From NCBI GenBank assembly GCA_013180625.2, contig SNVD02006955.1:620001-684000 (forward strand): 64,000 nt of DNA, given 5' to 3'. How positions within the stretch are numbered: the stretch's first letter is position 1; each line of letters starts with the position of its first letter. The DNA comes from Boswellia sacra. Its lineage: Eukaryota; Streptophyta; Magnoliopsida; Sapindales; Burseraceae. Below the pieces are notes generated by a model. The model searched no databases and was not told the origin of the DNA. It worked only from the letters and a program-made list of their open reading frames with translations. This document shows, piece by piece, positions 1 through 10,941 of this stretch. The position numbers and the translations under genes were made by a program.

Positions 1-47
1 AGTGTCCTGAACATCGAGAAACTAATGTTTTATTGTTTTCTCTGCAG

Positions 48-1969
48 TTTCTGCTGTCATCCTCTGTTGACAAGACTGTCCGTCTATGGCAAGTGGGATG
101 TAACAGATGCCTGAGAGTTTTTTCTCATAACAATTATGGTCCGTATCTTGCTTCCTTTGTGTATTCCTTTGATTGTTTATGATCAATGGGTTAATGATGG
201 TTAATCTGTATGGTTGTAATTTCATTTGTTTAAGGCTGATTTGTTAATACTTACATATTATTGATACAGTTACTTGTGTCGCATTCAATCCTATTGATGA
301 TAACTACTTCATTAGTGGTTCAATTGATGGAAAAGTTCGCATCTGGGAAATCGTTCGCTGCCAGGTTGTTGATTACACTGATATAAGAGAGATAGTCTCT
401 GCTGTGTGCTACCTGCCCGATGCAAAGGTTTGATTGTTAATTCTTGCTCCCATCGCTTGGTAATGATCAAAAAATAAAATAAGAAACTTTATTGAAGAAT
501 TTCTTTGCTTTATCATGGCAGGGAGGAATTGTAGGCTCCATGACTGGCAACTGCCATTTCTATGATATAATAGGTATGTGTATATTTTGACTTAAAGCCA
601 AGTTCTTCTTTACCATATACTTAAATACTTATGTAGACTTTTTGGATGATGGACTTGAGACTATCCGGTTATGAGTCCACTCCATGTTTGAGAAAAGATG
701 GATGTTTCAGTGCAATTTATGTATTGAAACTGTTTTATTACAAGGTTTTCCATGCAATAGAATTTGATATTTTGCATCATAATTAATAAAACTGTATGGA
801 TTTGATTCTGGTGATTACACATGTATATCAGTGACAATTTTAGGCAATCAAGATTGCCTGCCTGATGTAATTTTTTCATGTTCTGTGTTGAACAGATAAC
901 CGATTGCATCAGCGTGCTCAAGTATGTCTCCAGAGCAAAAAGAAATTACCGGGCAAGAGGATAACTGGCTTTCAGGTTGCTAAGTTTTAATTTCATTATT
1001 TTATTTGCATGTTGTTAATTTGTTTTGGATTTTGCTCTTATAGTAAGCTGGAAAAAAAAAGACCTATTAACAGTTTTTTGGTTCTTCAGTTTTCTCCAAG
1101 TGATCCAAGCAAAGTCATTGTCACCTCTGCTGATTCGCTAGTCCGAATACTTTGTGGGGTGGAAGTTGTAGGCAAATTCAAAGGTGGGTTTATTTTAAAT
1201 CATTTATTTATTTCCTGATAAGTTTAATCGCTCCCAAGTTATTTTGATCCTGTAATCTGTTTTGTTTTGTCGACTCTTACGTGACTGTTCACAGTCATAG
1301 TTTGTTGGATATTTACATTTTTTAGTTCTTAAGACTGCTGGATTCGTTTGCTGACTGTTAAAACTTTTTCCTATTTCAGCTTCAGGCTATCGAGTTGCAG
1401 GAAGCCAGATTTTTGCAACATTTACCTCAGATGGGAAGCATGTTGTTTCAGCCAGTGAGGATTCCAATGTCTACATCTGGAACTACCCGAACCAGGACAA
1501 GAGTTCTTCCCGATCAAAGAGCATCTGGTCTTGTGAGAGCTTCTTGTCCCACAATACATCAATTGCCATACCGTGGTGTGGTGTTGAAACTGTGCCAGGC
1601 ACACTTCCATCCCCAACATTTGGTGGGGAAGTGCCCAGAAATACCTGCGAATATGGGCAGAAGCATGACAATCTAGACACAGAATTAGACCAAAAGATGC
1701 CTCACTCTTCACCGGATTGTTTCTCTTTGGCTCGTGGCTTCTTATTGGAGTATTTGACTAGGGGAGCTGCGACCTGGCCAGAGGAGAAACTTCCCAATGC
1801 AAGTCCAAGGGCAGTTTCTCCTCTGTGCAAGTCAAGGTTGAAGCTTCTGAAGAGTGCGTGCCAGAGCATCCTAAGTTCTCCTCACTTGTGGGGTCTTGTA
1901 ATTGTTACTGCAAGCTGGGATGGACGAATCAGAACTTATCTAAATTATGGTTTACCCATTCGTCTTTGA
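48..1969 (+). CDS. WD40-repeat protein, WDR44-like (3' part, start outside window)
   Basis: This is the C-terminal part of a WD40 beta-propeller protein, a scaffold for protein-protein contacts. Exons rebuilt from frame and GT-AG borders are 48-138, 270-427, 522-573, 896-975, 1090-1183 and 1380-1969, coding 354 residues plus the stop TGA. Visible WD-repeat units include [20 protein letters not shown] and [10 protein letters not shown], and the protein ends with a last blade around [16 protein letters not shown] long polar loop separates the last two blades. The arrangement fits the plant WDR44-like transducin family, whose members carry the propeller in the C-terminal part; I recall Arabidopsis At1g64610 as the likely relative. 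Molecular role is not known from the sequence. The N-terminal exons lie left of position 1. The WD40 call is firm, the subfamily name less so. Confidence 0.9.
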
Positions 1970-4289
1970 GACGGCCTTTGTTGGGCATTTTGAGGACAGA
2001 TTTTTGCATTGTTGCGCAGCCGCATGCAGGCACGGTAACTATTGTTGATGTGGTCCTCTGTGCATGTGCAATGGAGTATAGTATAGTATAGTATAGATTG
2101 ACATTCGAAGAATTAATTTCATATATAATGAAATCAAACCAGTGGCTTATTTTGTAATGAATCACCATATAAAGGTTAACTGTACGATTCTTTGATTTGT
2201 TTTGGAGCTGCACTGCCAGCCCTTTTAAGTCAAATGTATACAAAACTTCACGTGAACACAATTATACTGTACTATATAGTAAGCTGAATGTTAACAGAGA
2301 TTCAGAGACAGATATCTAACAGTCACTGGAAAATCAGATCAACTACCCGATACCCATCATCGTTATCATTAATATTCTGAGAGAGAGTAAAGCCAATATT
2401 CTTGGTAAGTGAATCTATATATGTAGAGATTACACACATAATCTAATTAATGATTCTTCTATTTAATCAACCATTATAAGATTATCCAAACCCCATAAAC
2501 TATACCCTCATGATCATTTTATAATCACATTTAATTTAACTTCTCTATACCCAAATTGGAATGATTCACATTGTGAATATATATCGTCATTTCTTTATTG
2601 TTAATATTAAAGAACAATATATCAATTTCGTATTATGTTTGTGTCGTAACACAGTGAGCTAACACAATTCCTTGAATGGTTGTTGCTTTAGTCTTTACGG
2701 TATTGGTTAGATGACAAGAAACAAGAGTGACTCGAGCAGGTGAAAACATTTACAATACGACAACTAACCAATTAATTGAACTGATCTTAAATTAAGGATT
2801 GAAGGGAAAGTCTTGATCTTGATCGTGCGAAGCAGGAGCTGCAAGCGTTTGGTCATTCGACATGGGAAATGCTCCATCAAATGGGGTCATGTGTTTCAAT
2901 AACAACAAATCTAAATAGGTTAAATTTCTTGTATCGCTGTTGATTTTCACATCATTCATATATAATTGCTATAAAAGCTATCATTATATATTCATTTAGT
3001 CGGTTAAAATGTGAATCACGTTCTAAAACTTGAACGTCAGTCACCTTCAGCCATCATTCTTACGTGGGAAAATTTTCTAAGGTTGCGAAGAAGTATATCA
3101 TTGCTACCGAAAGATTCAAAACTATCATTATGTATTCATTTACTTGTGAATCACTTACTAAAACTTGAACATGAGTCACCTTCAGCCATCACTCTTATGT
3201 GGAAAATTTTTTTAGAGTTTGGAAGAAGTTCGATGCCATGCATCTTCATCATCAGCTGCTGCTTATTGCGTTGATGGACGCTGTTATATGAATTTAAACT
3301 ATCAAGCATGTTTCCTAACCACCAGAAGTGCCTAACGGTGGAAGAACTAATTAATTAATTGACAAATAAATGTATGCAACCAAAAATATATAATTTTACA
3401 ATGTATTGTGTCTATACTGGGTACGAATAATTATTTTCAAGCTAACTTCCACAGCCACAGTACTTCATGTGTCACTTTGATCGAACTACCTCGATATAAT
3501 GAAATTAAATTCTTGTGGGGCACTGCATGGCCCTCGTAAAATTATGAAATCAATTTCACTTTCCGCATGTCATGTGTAAGTGCCTAATATATATTTTATT
3601 GAATCTTATACTGTTTAACCAAACGATTTTGATATCACGTTAAATTTATCTTTTTAATTATCTAAAAATCTAAGTTAATAGACATAGGCTTAACATTAGT
3701 TTTATAATTCAATACTCTCTAATTTTATTTTAATTACATGAACTATTTAATTTTCAAATAAAAATTTAAGCTTTGTTTAAATTTAAAACAATATTATTAC
3801 CCGGTAAACCTTGCTGGTACGTCGATCGGCTGAATAGCTAGCAGCTGTGACCAGTGTAGCAATTATTAAGAAGGAAGAAGAAGGTGAAACATATGGACCC
3901 ATGTTCACGGAAGGGCAGATAGAGAAGGGTTGTTGAGCTTCATTTCTTCTTACCATGCATGCAATGATATTCAGCAAACAAGTCACCCAGCTCTTCCAAA
4001 ATCTATATGCTAGCTTTGCATATATACATGTACACATAATTGGCCTTTGCTCTCCATCTCTACATACACTTGGAATTCTCAAGCACATGTGGTTCCAATT
4101 TTTCACTGTTCTGAAACTATTCAGTTACATAAAAGATGATTTATATGTGATCACCATGCTCTCCCTAGTCCTTATCTAATTATCTAATTGAAAGATAATT
4201 TTTAACTGTTTGTGTTCATTATATTTGCAGGTGATCAGTTGTGGCTTTCATCTGGATTGACATATTCTAGTGAGAAGAGATAGAGAAAA
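1970..4289. other. Intergenic region between WD40 and MYB genes
   Basis: No coding region is supported here. The stretch holds the 3' end of the WD40 gene, a short AGTAT run at about 2075-2096, an imperfect tandem duplication (2972-3215, listed separately) and the AT-rich promoter and 5' leader of the MYB gene. Short open frames on both strands show no recognisable domain and have the base composition of the surrounding DNA. Confidence 0.6.
2972..3240. repeat. Imperfect two-copy tandem repeat, period about 134 bp
   Basis: The segment starting gtgaatcacgttctaaaac at about 3011 recurs as gtgaatcacttactaaaac at about 3145, each followed by a near-identical stretch containing caccttcagccatca and ending in a Gly-Arg-rich-looking but non-coding tail (gaagaagt). 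The preceding ctatcatta(t) motif is also duplicated, so the unit is about 134 bp. Divergence suggests an old local duplication. Confidence 0.7.
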
Positions 4290-5250
4290 ATGGGAAGAAC
4301 CCCATGTTGCCCTAAGGTGGGTTTGCATAGAGGTCCGTGGAGTGCCAGAGAAGACACTTTGCTCATCAAATATATTAGAGAACATGGTGAAGGCCGCTGG
4401 AGAAATTTGCCTAAAAAAGCTGGTACGTAATCAGTTAAACAAAACTCTCTGCTCTCTCTCTCTATAGTGATCAATTACAGCATTTTATAGCTTTCTATTA
4501 CTGTCTTGTTGGTTTACTAATGAGTTCTTGTCTAATATTTTACTCTTTTGTTTGTGTAAAGGGTTACTTAGATGTGGAAAGAGTTGCAGGCTCAGATGGA
4601 TGAACTATCTGCGACCAGATATAAAGAGAGGAGACATAACTTCCGATGAGGAAGATCTTATCATCCGTCTTCATTCTCTTCTAGGCAACCGTTGGGCTCT
4701 CATTGCTAAAAGATTACCAGGACGAACCGACAACGAGATCAAAAACTACTGGAACTCTCATCTCAGCAAAAGAGTCCTGATTGCAGGAAACGCCACAGTA
4801 ACCAAAACAGAAATGTCAAAACTAGCGCCAAAGAAGAGGAGGAGCACCACTCCCTCCACCAACGTAAACAACAACAATAACATTAACAGTGCAAATCATG
4901 AAGAGCAGCAGCACCCAACAGAGACCAAAATATATCTGCCCAAGGCCACTAGGGTTTCCCCGCACTCGATCATAATCCGGAACACCAAATTTGATAGCTG
5001 CAGTGCAGGTGGGTCGTCAACATCAGGCAATATAGTAGAAAATATAGGACCAGCACCATTTTGGCCCGACAATAATGACGAGATCACTGCACCAGCTTCG
5101 TGGAACGAAGAATATAATCTTGTTAAGGAATTTGATATTTCGTTCCAAGACCTCGTAGCCTCAGAAGAAGATAATATGATAGATGAAATTTTCGAGGAGT
5201 ATCAGCGGCTTCTCAACTTCGAGGAAAACATCCAATTTCTACATGCCTGA
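4290..5250 (+). CDS. R2R3-MYB transcription factor with bHLH-interaction motif
   Basis: This encodes a 273-residue nuclear DNA-binding regulator. Exon 1 is 4290-4422 and exon 2 is 4562-5250; the intron splits the Gly codon before [12 protein letters not shown]. The start MGRTPCC is the usual R2R3-MYB N-terminus. R2 covers about residues 14-61 with its regularly spaced Trp, and R3 about 67-112 ending [15 protein letters not shown]3 contains DL-x2-R-x3-L-x6-L-x3-R ([20 protein letters not shown]), the known contact for R-like bHLH partners in MYB-bHLH-WD40 complexes that control flavonoids and epidermal traits. The KATRVS segment further on recalls proanthocyanidin (TT2-like) MYBs, but that assignment is inference. 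The second intron common in R3 is absent. The C-terminus is acidic and probably activating. The family call is very firm. Confidence 0.93.
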
Positions 5251-6316
5251 TACGTAACTGGAGTAGTTCATGAGCCAATAATATATATCATCATGATCGT
5301 CTCTATTATTGTCCTCAGTGATTTCTATCATCTATGGATGATTGTAGTAATAAAGAAGTGGATTATCCTTGTCTTTCGATTCGTACTTGTTACCATTTTC
5401 AGCATTCGAATGTCTCAGAATTCATCAGAGATTTAGAAATATATACTTTTATGTTAATATGCCTCATATGGACAGTACTGGTTATTTATTCAAAGTAAAA
5501 CTTCGGTAAATGAATGAATGTTTAATAAATTAATAATCTCAGTTAAAAATTAAAATATTTATGTTTCAATTTTGACACACATATTAAATTAATAAATTTT
5601 CTAAATACAAAATATAATTTTTTTTCAAATCTTTTAGGTTTCAAATTCACTAAATGTATAATATAATAACTTTTTTTTTAAAAATATATTAGGGTCTAAA
5701 AAATATAAATTAATAATTGATCAAATAAATAACATAAATAATATATAAATTCATAATATTAAGATGATTTTTTCTTAACATCTAATTTTGTAATTTTGTT
5801 CCTTTCAAAATTTGCATCTACAGTTTTTGTTTTTTCTTTCTATCTAAACTAAACTCATCTCATCCTAATATTTTAAATTTAGAGTAGTTATTCAAAATTA
5901 CTATTGTTTGAATAACCTCTTTGAAAAAACATTTGTTAAAACAAAAATATAATATGGATCATGCTCATCATCAACTGGTTTATCCATTACTCCTTCAATT
6001 ATCTCGGCGATTTCATCACTATATAATTTTCACTAGGATAAATCAAAAGTTGCTCAACATTAATTACATTTCTATAGAGTAGAAAAAATGGCTTCATATA
6101 ATCCATTAGCTTTTGACACATTAACTTTTAATACACACACATATGAATCTTGATAAAGAAAATATAAAAATCTTATTAAATAAACAATTAATTATTTTTT
6201 GATAAATTAGTAAATTATTAATTATTGATAAATAAATAACCTCAGTAAATAATAATCTCATAGTCCCAAAAATATTATTTTATGGAGGTTTTATTGTATT
6301 CCTTAATTAGGAGGTA

Positions 6317-6488
6317 GAGTAATACTACATTTGGTTTATACACAAAATTGACGTGATATCACTATTTAATTTAACATTACGCATAAGTATTTATTACATT
6401 AACTGTATATTTATCTTCTATTCACTTAATATTATCTCAATTTTATGTATAAACTTTGTATACATACTCTGTAAAGTAGCGTTATTGT
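6317..6488. mobile_element. Candidate MITE (foldback, ~170 bp)
   Basis: The left arm tttatacacaaaattgacgt (from 6335) has an inverted partner near 6428-6453 (on the other strand tttatacataaaattgaga), and the outer ends (gagtaatactac / taacgctactttac) also resemble each other inverted. The element is small, AT-rich and non-coding, as expected for a non-autonomous DNA transposon. Superfamily not determined. Confidence 0.55.
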
Positions 6489-7240
6489 ATGGAGGAATAG
6501 GTGTGACTCCAATTGTTCATAAATGAAAATCTTGTCATATTTGACGAGGGAAAATTATTCTCAAAATTCTTTAGGTTCATCACCTATACATGACAATAAG
6601 TAATGAGTTGGTACTTGTGCTAAAATATCCAACCAGAGATGAATGCTAGCATCTCACTTTGTCTGTACAGCTTATTGGGGTATATATTAACACCTTAAAA
6701 ATTACGTAATTTTTTAATATAAATTATTAAATTATTTTAAAAATTATTTTAAAATTAATTATTTTATTGAATTCAATGGATTTTGTAATGAAAAATATAA
6801 TTGTTGAGATGATTTAATGATGAAGAATGATATTCTTTCTAAATATCGCATTATTTGTCAAATAGTTTGGAATAAAAATTTGAAAAGTATATTTTTTTAT
6901 AATAAAAATGTAGTACTTTTTAGGTCTTAACAATGTTAAAATTACTTAAAATAATATTAGATATACAACCGTTTTTATTTTATTTATAATAGTATATATC
7001 AATTAGAGATCGAGTATTAAAAAGAAATATATATGAATTTTTTCTCTTCATTTAACAAAAAAAAAAAGTTAAAGATAAAGATCTGTTTCTTCATTTATTA
7101 AAAAAGTCATGAAAATAACTTAACAAAATCCATGTCAAACTATTTATTTTACAATTTCACTTATTCGATGTAACTTGTCTACAGTTACATTTATTAGTTG
7201 ACATGAAATGGGATCTTAAGTTTAGAGATTACTGTTATAG

Positions 7241-7425
7241 ATAATACTAGGTATATAATCAAATTATACAACCTAATTCATACAATCTGATATGGTACAA
7301 ATTCATTGAGTGGATAAAAATAAAAAATAAATTAAATAAATTTTAATAAATAAATTTTGATCCACTCATCCAATGAATTCGTGCCAAGTCAGTTTGTATA
7401 GATTGGGTTGTATACCTATCATTAC
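7241..7425. mobile_element. Candidate foldback MITE with long terminal inverted repeats
   Basis: About 70 bp at the left end (taggtatataatcaaattat, then acaacctaattcatac and attcattgagtggat) is matched inverted by the right end (on the other strand taggtatacaacccaatcta, then attcattggatgagtggat). The two arms flank a short AT-rich spacer, so the whole unit could fold into one hairpin. It is non-coding. Confidence 0.7.
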
Positions 7426-7573
7426 GCTACTGTTATCCTACTCAATTAATTCATCAATACTACTACAAACTGGTTTTTGCAATATGGTTTGCTAGTGTAA
7501 TTAAGCAGCGACAACAAGCCTACACAGTCAATGCCCTCTGAATCCCTGTTTTAGTCCCAAAAGAATCAGAGTG

Positions 7574-7738
7574 TGTTCTTTTATGAATCCAGTATTTTGT
7601 TTTCAATTGAATTTTAGGAATATGTGGTTGATTTTGAATTATTTTGAATTTTAAAAAGAATATATGGTTGAGATTGAATATAAATTATATTAAAAAATAT
7701 GCAGCACAGATCACAGGATTTAGATTCATAAAAGAACA
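7574..7738 (+). mobile_element. MITE family copy A (165 bp)
   Basis: The ends form a perfect terminal inverted repeat: tgttcttttatgaatc on the left and gattcataaaagaaca on the right. The same element occurs at 61278-61442 in the same orientation and, more diverged, inverted at 8053-8223. The internal sequence (gttttcaattgaattt, ttgattttgaattattttga) is shared by all three. No coding capacity; a non-autonomous DNA transposon. Confidence 0.8.
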
Positions 7739-8052
7739 GAATATCAATAATTAACCAGACGTATAAATTTGTTAGCGCTCTTAGATATTTTGTTTGTTAG
7801 ATTGTCGAAATAGATTTTTGATTAAAAATTTGTCTTCTTCTTTCGTTTTCGCATTCGTCGTTGTAATCTTAGCTAAGATATTTACCGGCACTTTGGTACC
7901 CATTAAATCGTGGTCGAATACCAAATCAAAATGGGGAAAAAAACACTGCCACCCTTGACAGATACGCTAAGGAACTGCGCCACGTTTTTTGGATTTTTAG
8001 GAACAATTAGACCACCAATATTAATCTTGTGCAGAGATTAACTTGGTTGTTA

Positions 8053-8223
8053 TGTTCTATTCTTTTATCAAGTCAAATTCTGTTTTCTATATTACATATT
8101 TTTTAATATAATTTATATTTAATTTCAATCATATATTTTTTTCAAAATTTAAAATAATTTAAAATTAACTATATATTCTTAAATTCAATTGAAAACAAAA
8201 ATATTATATTCATAAACGAATAC
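8053..8223 (-). mobile_element. MITE family copy C (inverted, diverged)
   Basis: Read on the minus strand, this segment matches copies A and B through most of their length, including gttttcaattgaattta and the ttttaaattattttaaattt core. The left end reads tgttctattcttttatca, a degraded form of the family terminal repeat. The divergence suggests an older insertion than copies A and B. Confidence 0.65.
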
Positions 8224-9224
8224 GTATATTTATAACAAAATAAACACATATGTATCACACCCAAATAAAAAATTAAATGTCCTAAAACTTTAAACAATTA
8301 CTCTGCAAAAACTAAAAGGAAAATAAATGCAAGTAACACACAAAGACAACAAAAACAATTTTAATATATTATCTATTTACTTCTCTCTTTCTCTTAATAT
8401 TTATTTATTTATTTTGAAAAATGGGGATGGAGAAAATTTGGATTTCTGACTATTGCATGTGGCTTGAAATGGAGATTGGAATGGCTTGGGTTGGGTTGAA
8501 ATCGGTTTGGAGGAAGGCTTGAGTGGAGGAGCTCGATGTTGCAGGCGGAGGCTGCTTGTGGTGCTCTTGGGTTGTTGTGGGATGGAGGATGAAGGTTGAT
8601 GGAGGATGGGCGATGAATCGTGTGAGGTGTGATGGAGGAGGTGTTTCTCCATGGTGAGTGAGAGCTGAACGGAGAAGCTTTGAATCGGTGATGGAAGAAC
8701 AGATGGGAAAACGAAAAAGAGAGGGGTGGGTTCTCGGAAAATTGGGCAAGGAATGGCGGAGCCTTTGATCGAAAGTTTGGGGGAAGGTATGCGCGGTGGG
8801 GTTTTGGGGTGGGGGAGGGTTTGGGGGATTTGATCGGTGGTTGAGGAAGAATGGAGTGGAAGCATATCCGGTAAAGTGGGGAGGAGCTCGGCCGGAAACA
8901 AAGAGTGGAGGCCGAGATCAGAGGAGAAAAGTTGGTGCATATAAAAAAAATGGAGTTGTTATTTTGGTGAGGAAGAAACTTGGCTGATGGAGCTTCTCGG
9001 TTTGGTTAGAGAAGAGCTGCCGGATTTGTGTTATGATTTAATCGATGGTTTGGGTGGTCAGTTGCGTGCCAGTGGCTGGTTGTTGTGCATGACCGTTGAC
9101 TGACAACGTGATGTGAAGTCGTTGGCGATGATAAAGATGAAAGTTGGCCATGAAATGGGTGAGGAGATAGACGAGTTGTGCAGGTGGAGGATAGCTGGAA
9201 ATGACCAAATTGCCCTAACACCGT

Positions 9225-10435
9225 TAGGGGCCGTTTATTTTGTAGTTTTCTCCCCATGGGAATGGGAAACTGAATCCCACCCTTTGTTTGGTTGGCCTAG
9301 TTTATTTTTCAAACTCAAGAATCTTGATTCCATTGATAATTACGTTACTGTCAAAATGGGGTAATCTGAAACCCTTTCTTTCTTTGAGTTTCAGATTACG
9401 GGAATCTAACTCCCCCTCCACCGACACTGTAGACAAAAAAAAAAAAACCCTCATCTTTAAAATCAATTTATCACCATCAACAAACCTTTTTTCTCATCTC
9501 TCACAAAATTCCATTTCAACGTCAACATGTCAAAATTGGAAACTCAAAATCCATCAAAAATCGAATAAAAAAATATAAATTAAAAAAAGTGAAGGTGAGA
9601 ATTTATGCAGCCATGATAGATTGTGGTGGTGTTGGCCATGGGTGGCATCGACTGGATTTGTTGGTGGGGCTGTCAAGGATGGCTGTTGTCGACGATGGTA
9701 GAGACGAGGTGGCGACGTAATTAGGTAGGGAAGAAAAAAGAGAAATCAGAGGAGAGGAGGAGAAGGAAGAAGAAGAAGAAGAGAGGGAAGAAAAGGGGAG
9801 AAAGGAGCTTTGACTAGAAAGTGATAAGGTGGTGACGTGATTAGGCAGGGAAGAAAAAAAGAGAAAACAGAGGAGAGGAGGAAGAAGAAGAAGAAGAGAG
9901 GGAAGAAAAGGGGAAAAATAAGCTTTGACAGGAAAGTGACGAGGTGGGGAAGAAAAGAGTAAAAAAAAGTTTTTAATTTTTTTAATTTATAATTTATATT
10001 AGTTAATAAGTTAATTATAAATTTATTAACATATTAAAAAAATTAAATGTAATTTGTTTATTATAATTTACAATGAATTCATAATAAATTAATGCAAAAA
10101 TTTTCAAAATTAGTACATTAAAAAAATTAAAAATAATTTTGTATTAAATTATGTTATTTTATATTATAATATAAAAATAAAATAAATATTTTTAAAATAT
10201 TAAAAAAAATTAATTATAAAATTTATTAATATATTATAAATAAAATTAACACATTCATATTCCTGTGTATAACCAAACACAGTCATTTGATTCTCGTAGT
10301 AATCAAAGAAAAGATTCCTATAAACAACCAAAAACAATAATATTAGTTTTCCAGTATCAGATTCCCATAATCACTTTTTCAATAATCTGAATCTAATTCT
10401 CATAAAATTAAACCCCCATATCAAACCCTTAATTT
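9225..10435. mobile_element. Candidate non-autonomous DNA transposon with internal purine-rich repeats
   Basis: The left boundary region (ttaggggccgtttattttgt, then gggaatgggaaactgaatccc and tttgtttggttg) and the right region read inverted (gggtttgatatggggg, then gggaatctgatac and tgtttggtta) share the style of plant elements with GGGAATC/GATTCCC-type subterminal motifs. The middle holds a purine-rich tandem repeat and a long AT-rich tract. Boundaries are approximate and no transposase is visible. Confidence 0.4.
9706..9960. repeat. Purine-rich tandem repeat, period ~120 bp
   Basis: The unit beginning gaggtggcgacgtaattagg at 9706 recurs as aaggtggtgacgtgattagg at 9826, followed in both by the same gaggag/gaagaagaag/gagagggaagaaaagggg run and an agctttgac segment. 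A third, truncated start (gacgaggtggggaag) follows at about 9938. The strand asymmetry (nearly all A and G) is striking. Confidence 0.8.
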
Positions 10436-10941
10436 TTTACGTTTTTAAAGATCAGGTGTCTAATTAAATTTATTTCTAAAAATCTAAGAGGGATGGCGCT
10501 GATCCTTAGTGTACCTAACAGCGGCGGCAGTGTTTTTTTCCCAATTAAAACGGAGCCCATCAATGAATTACAACACTGTAGCGGTGCCGCAGATTTTGAG
10601 AAATGAATGACGTATATTTTTCAACTGCAACACCATAACATGAAATGTATCACAACAACCCTTCAGGTACATCGCTTTCAGGGCCTCGTGTGTTCCAGTT
10701 GCAATCTATTACTCATTCCCTTCAAGCCAAACTTCATTACAATACTCTACAATACTTACAATTTGAAAACGATCTGTAACAAACTTCCGTATTAATAAAA
10801 TCTTACATATATTCAACAAAACCTCTAAACTGAGATTAATAAAATACACTCAATATATAAATAACAATATAACATAAAAAGGACACATGATGAATTAGCA
10901 TTTACATTTGTGGTAACAAGGGGGAGTAACATTAATTTGGT

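Larger units (their letters stand above)
5251..10941. other. Gene-poor, MITE-rich AT-rich intergenic region
   Basis: No gene is supported over 5.7 kb. Very AT-rich DNA contains at least five short foldback or transposon-like elements, listed separately (6317-6488, 7241-7425, 7574-7738, 8053-8223, 9225-10435). A GC-richer island at about 8420-9220 carries open frames on the minus strand (8401-8940 and 9006-9257) that are Pro/Ser/Gln-rich and low in complexity. They have no domain I recognise and are probably transposon-derived or chance frames. Confidence 0.6.

Noticed and set aside
22..225. Minus-strand open frame opposite the WD40 exon
   Set aside because: It overlaps a clear WD40 exon and its intron on the other strand and has no recognisable domain.
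1422..1712. Several overlapping frames in the last WD40 exon on both strands
   Set aside because: They are shadows of the long coding exon 1380-1969, which continues the WD40 protein.
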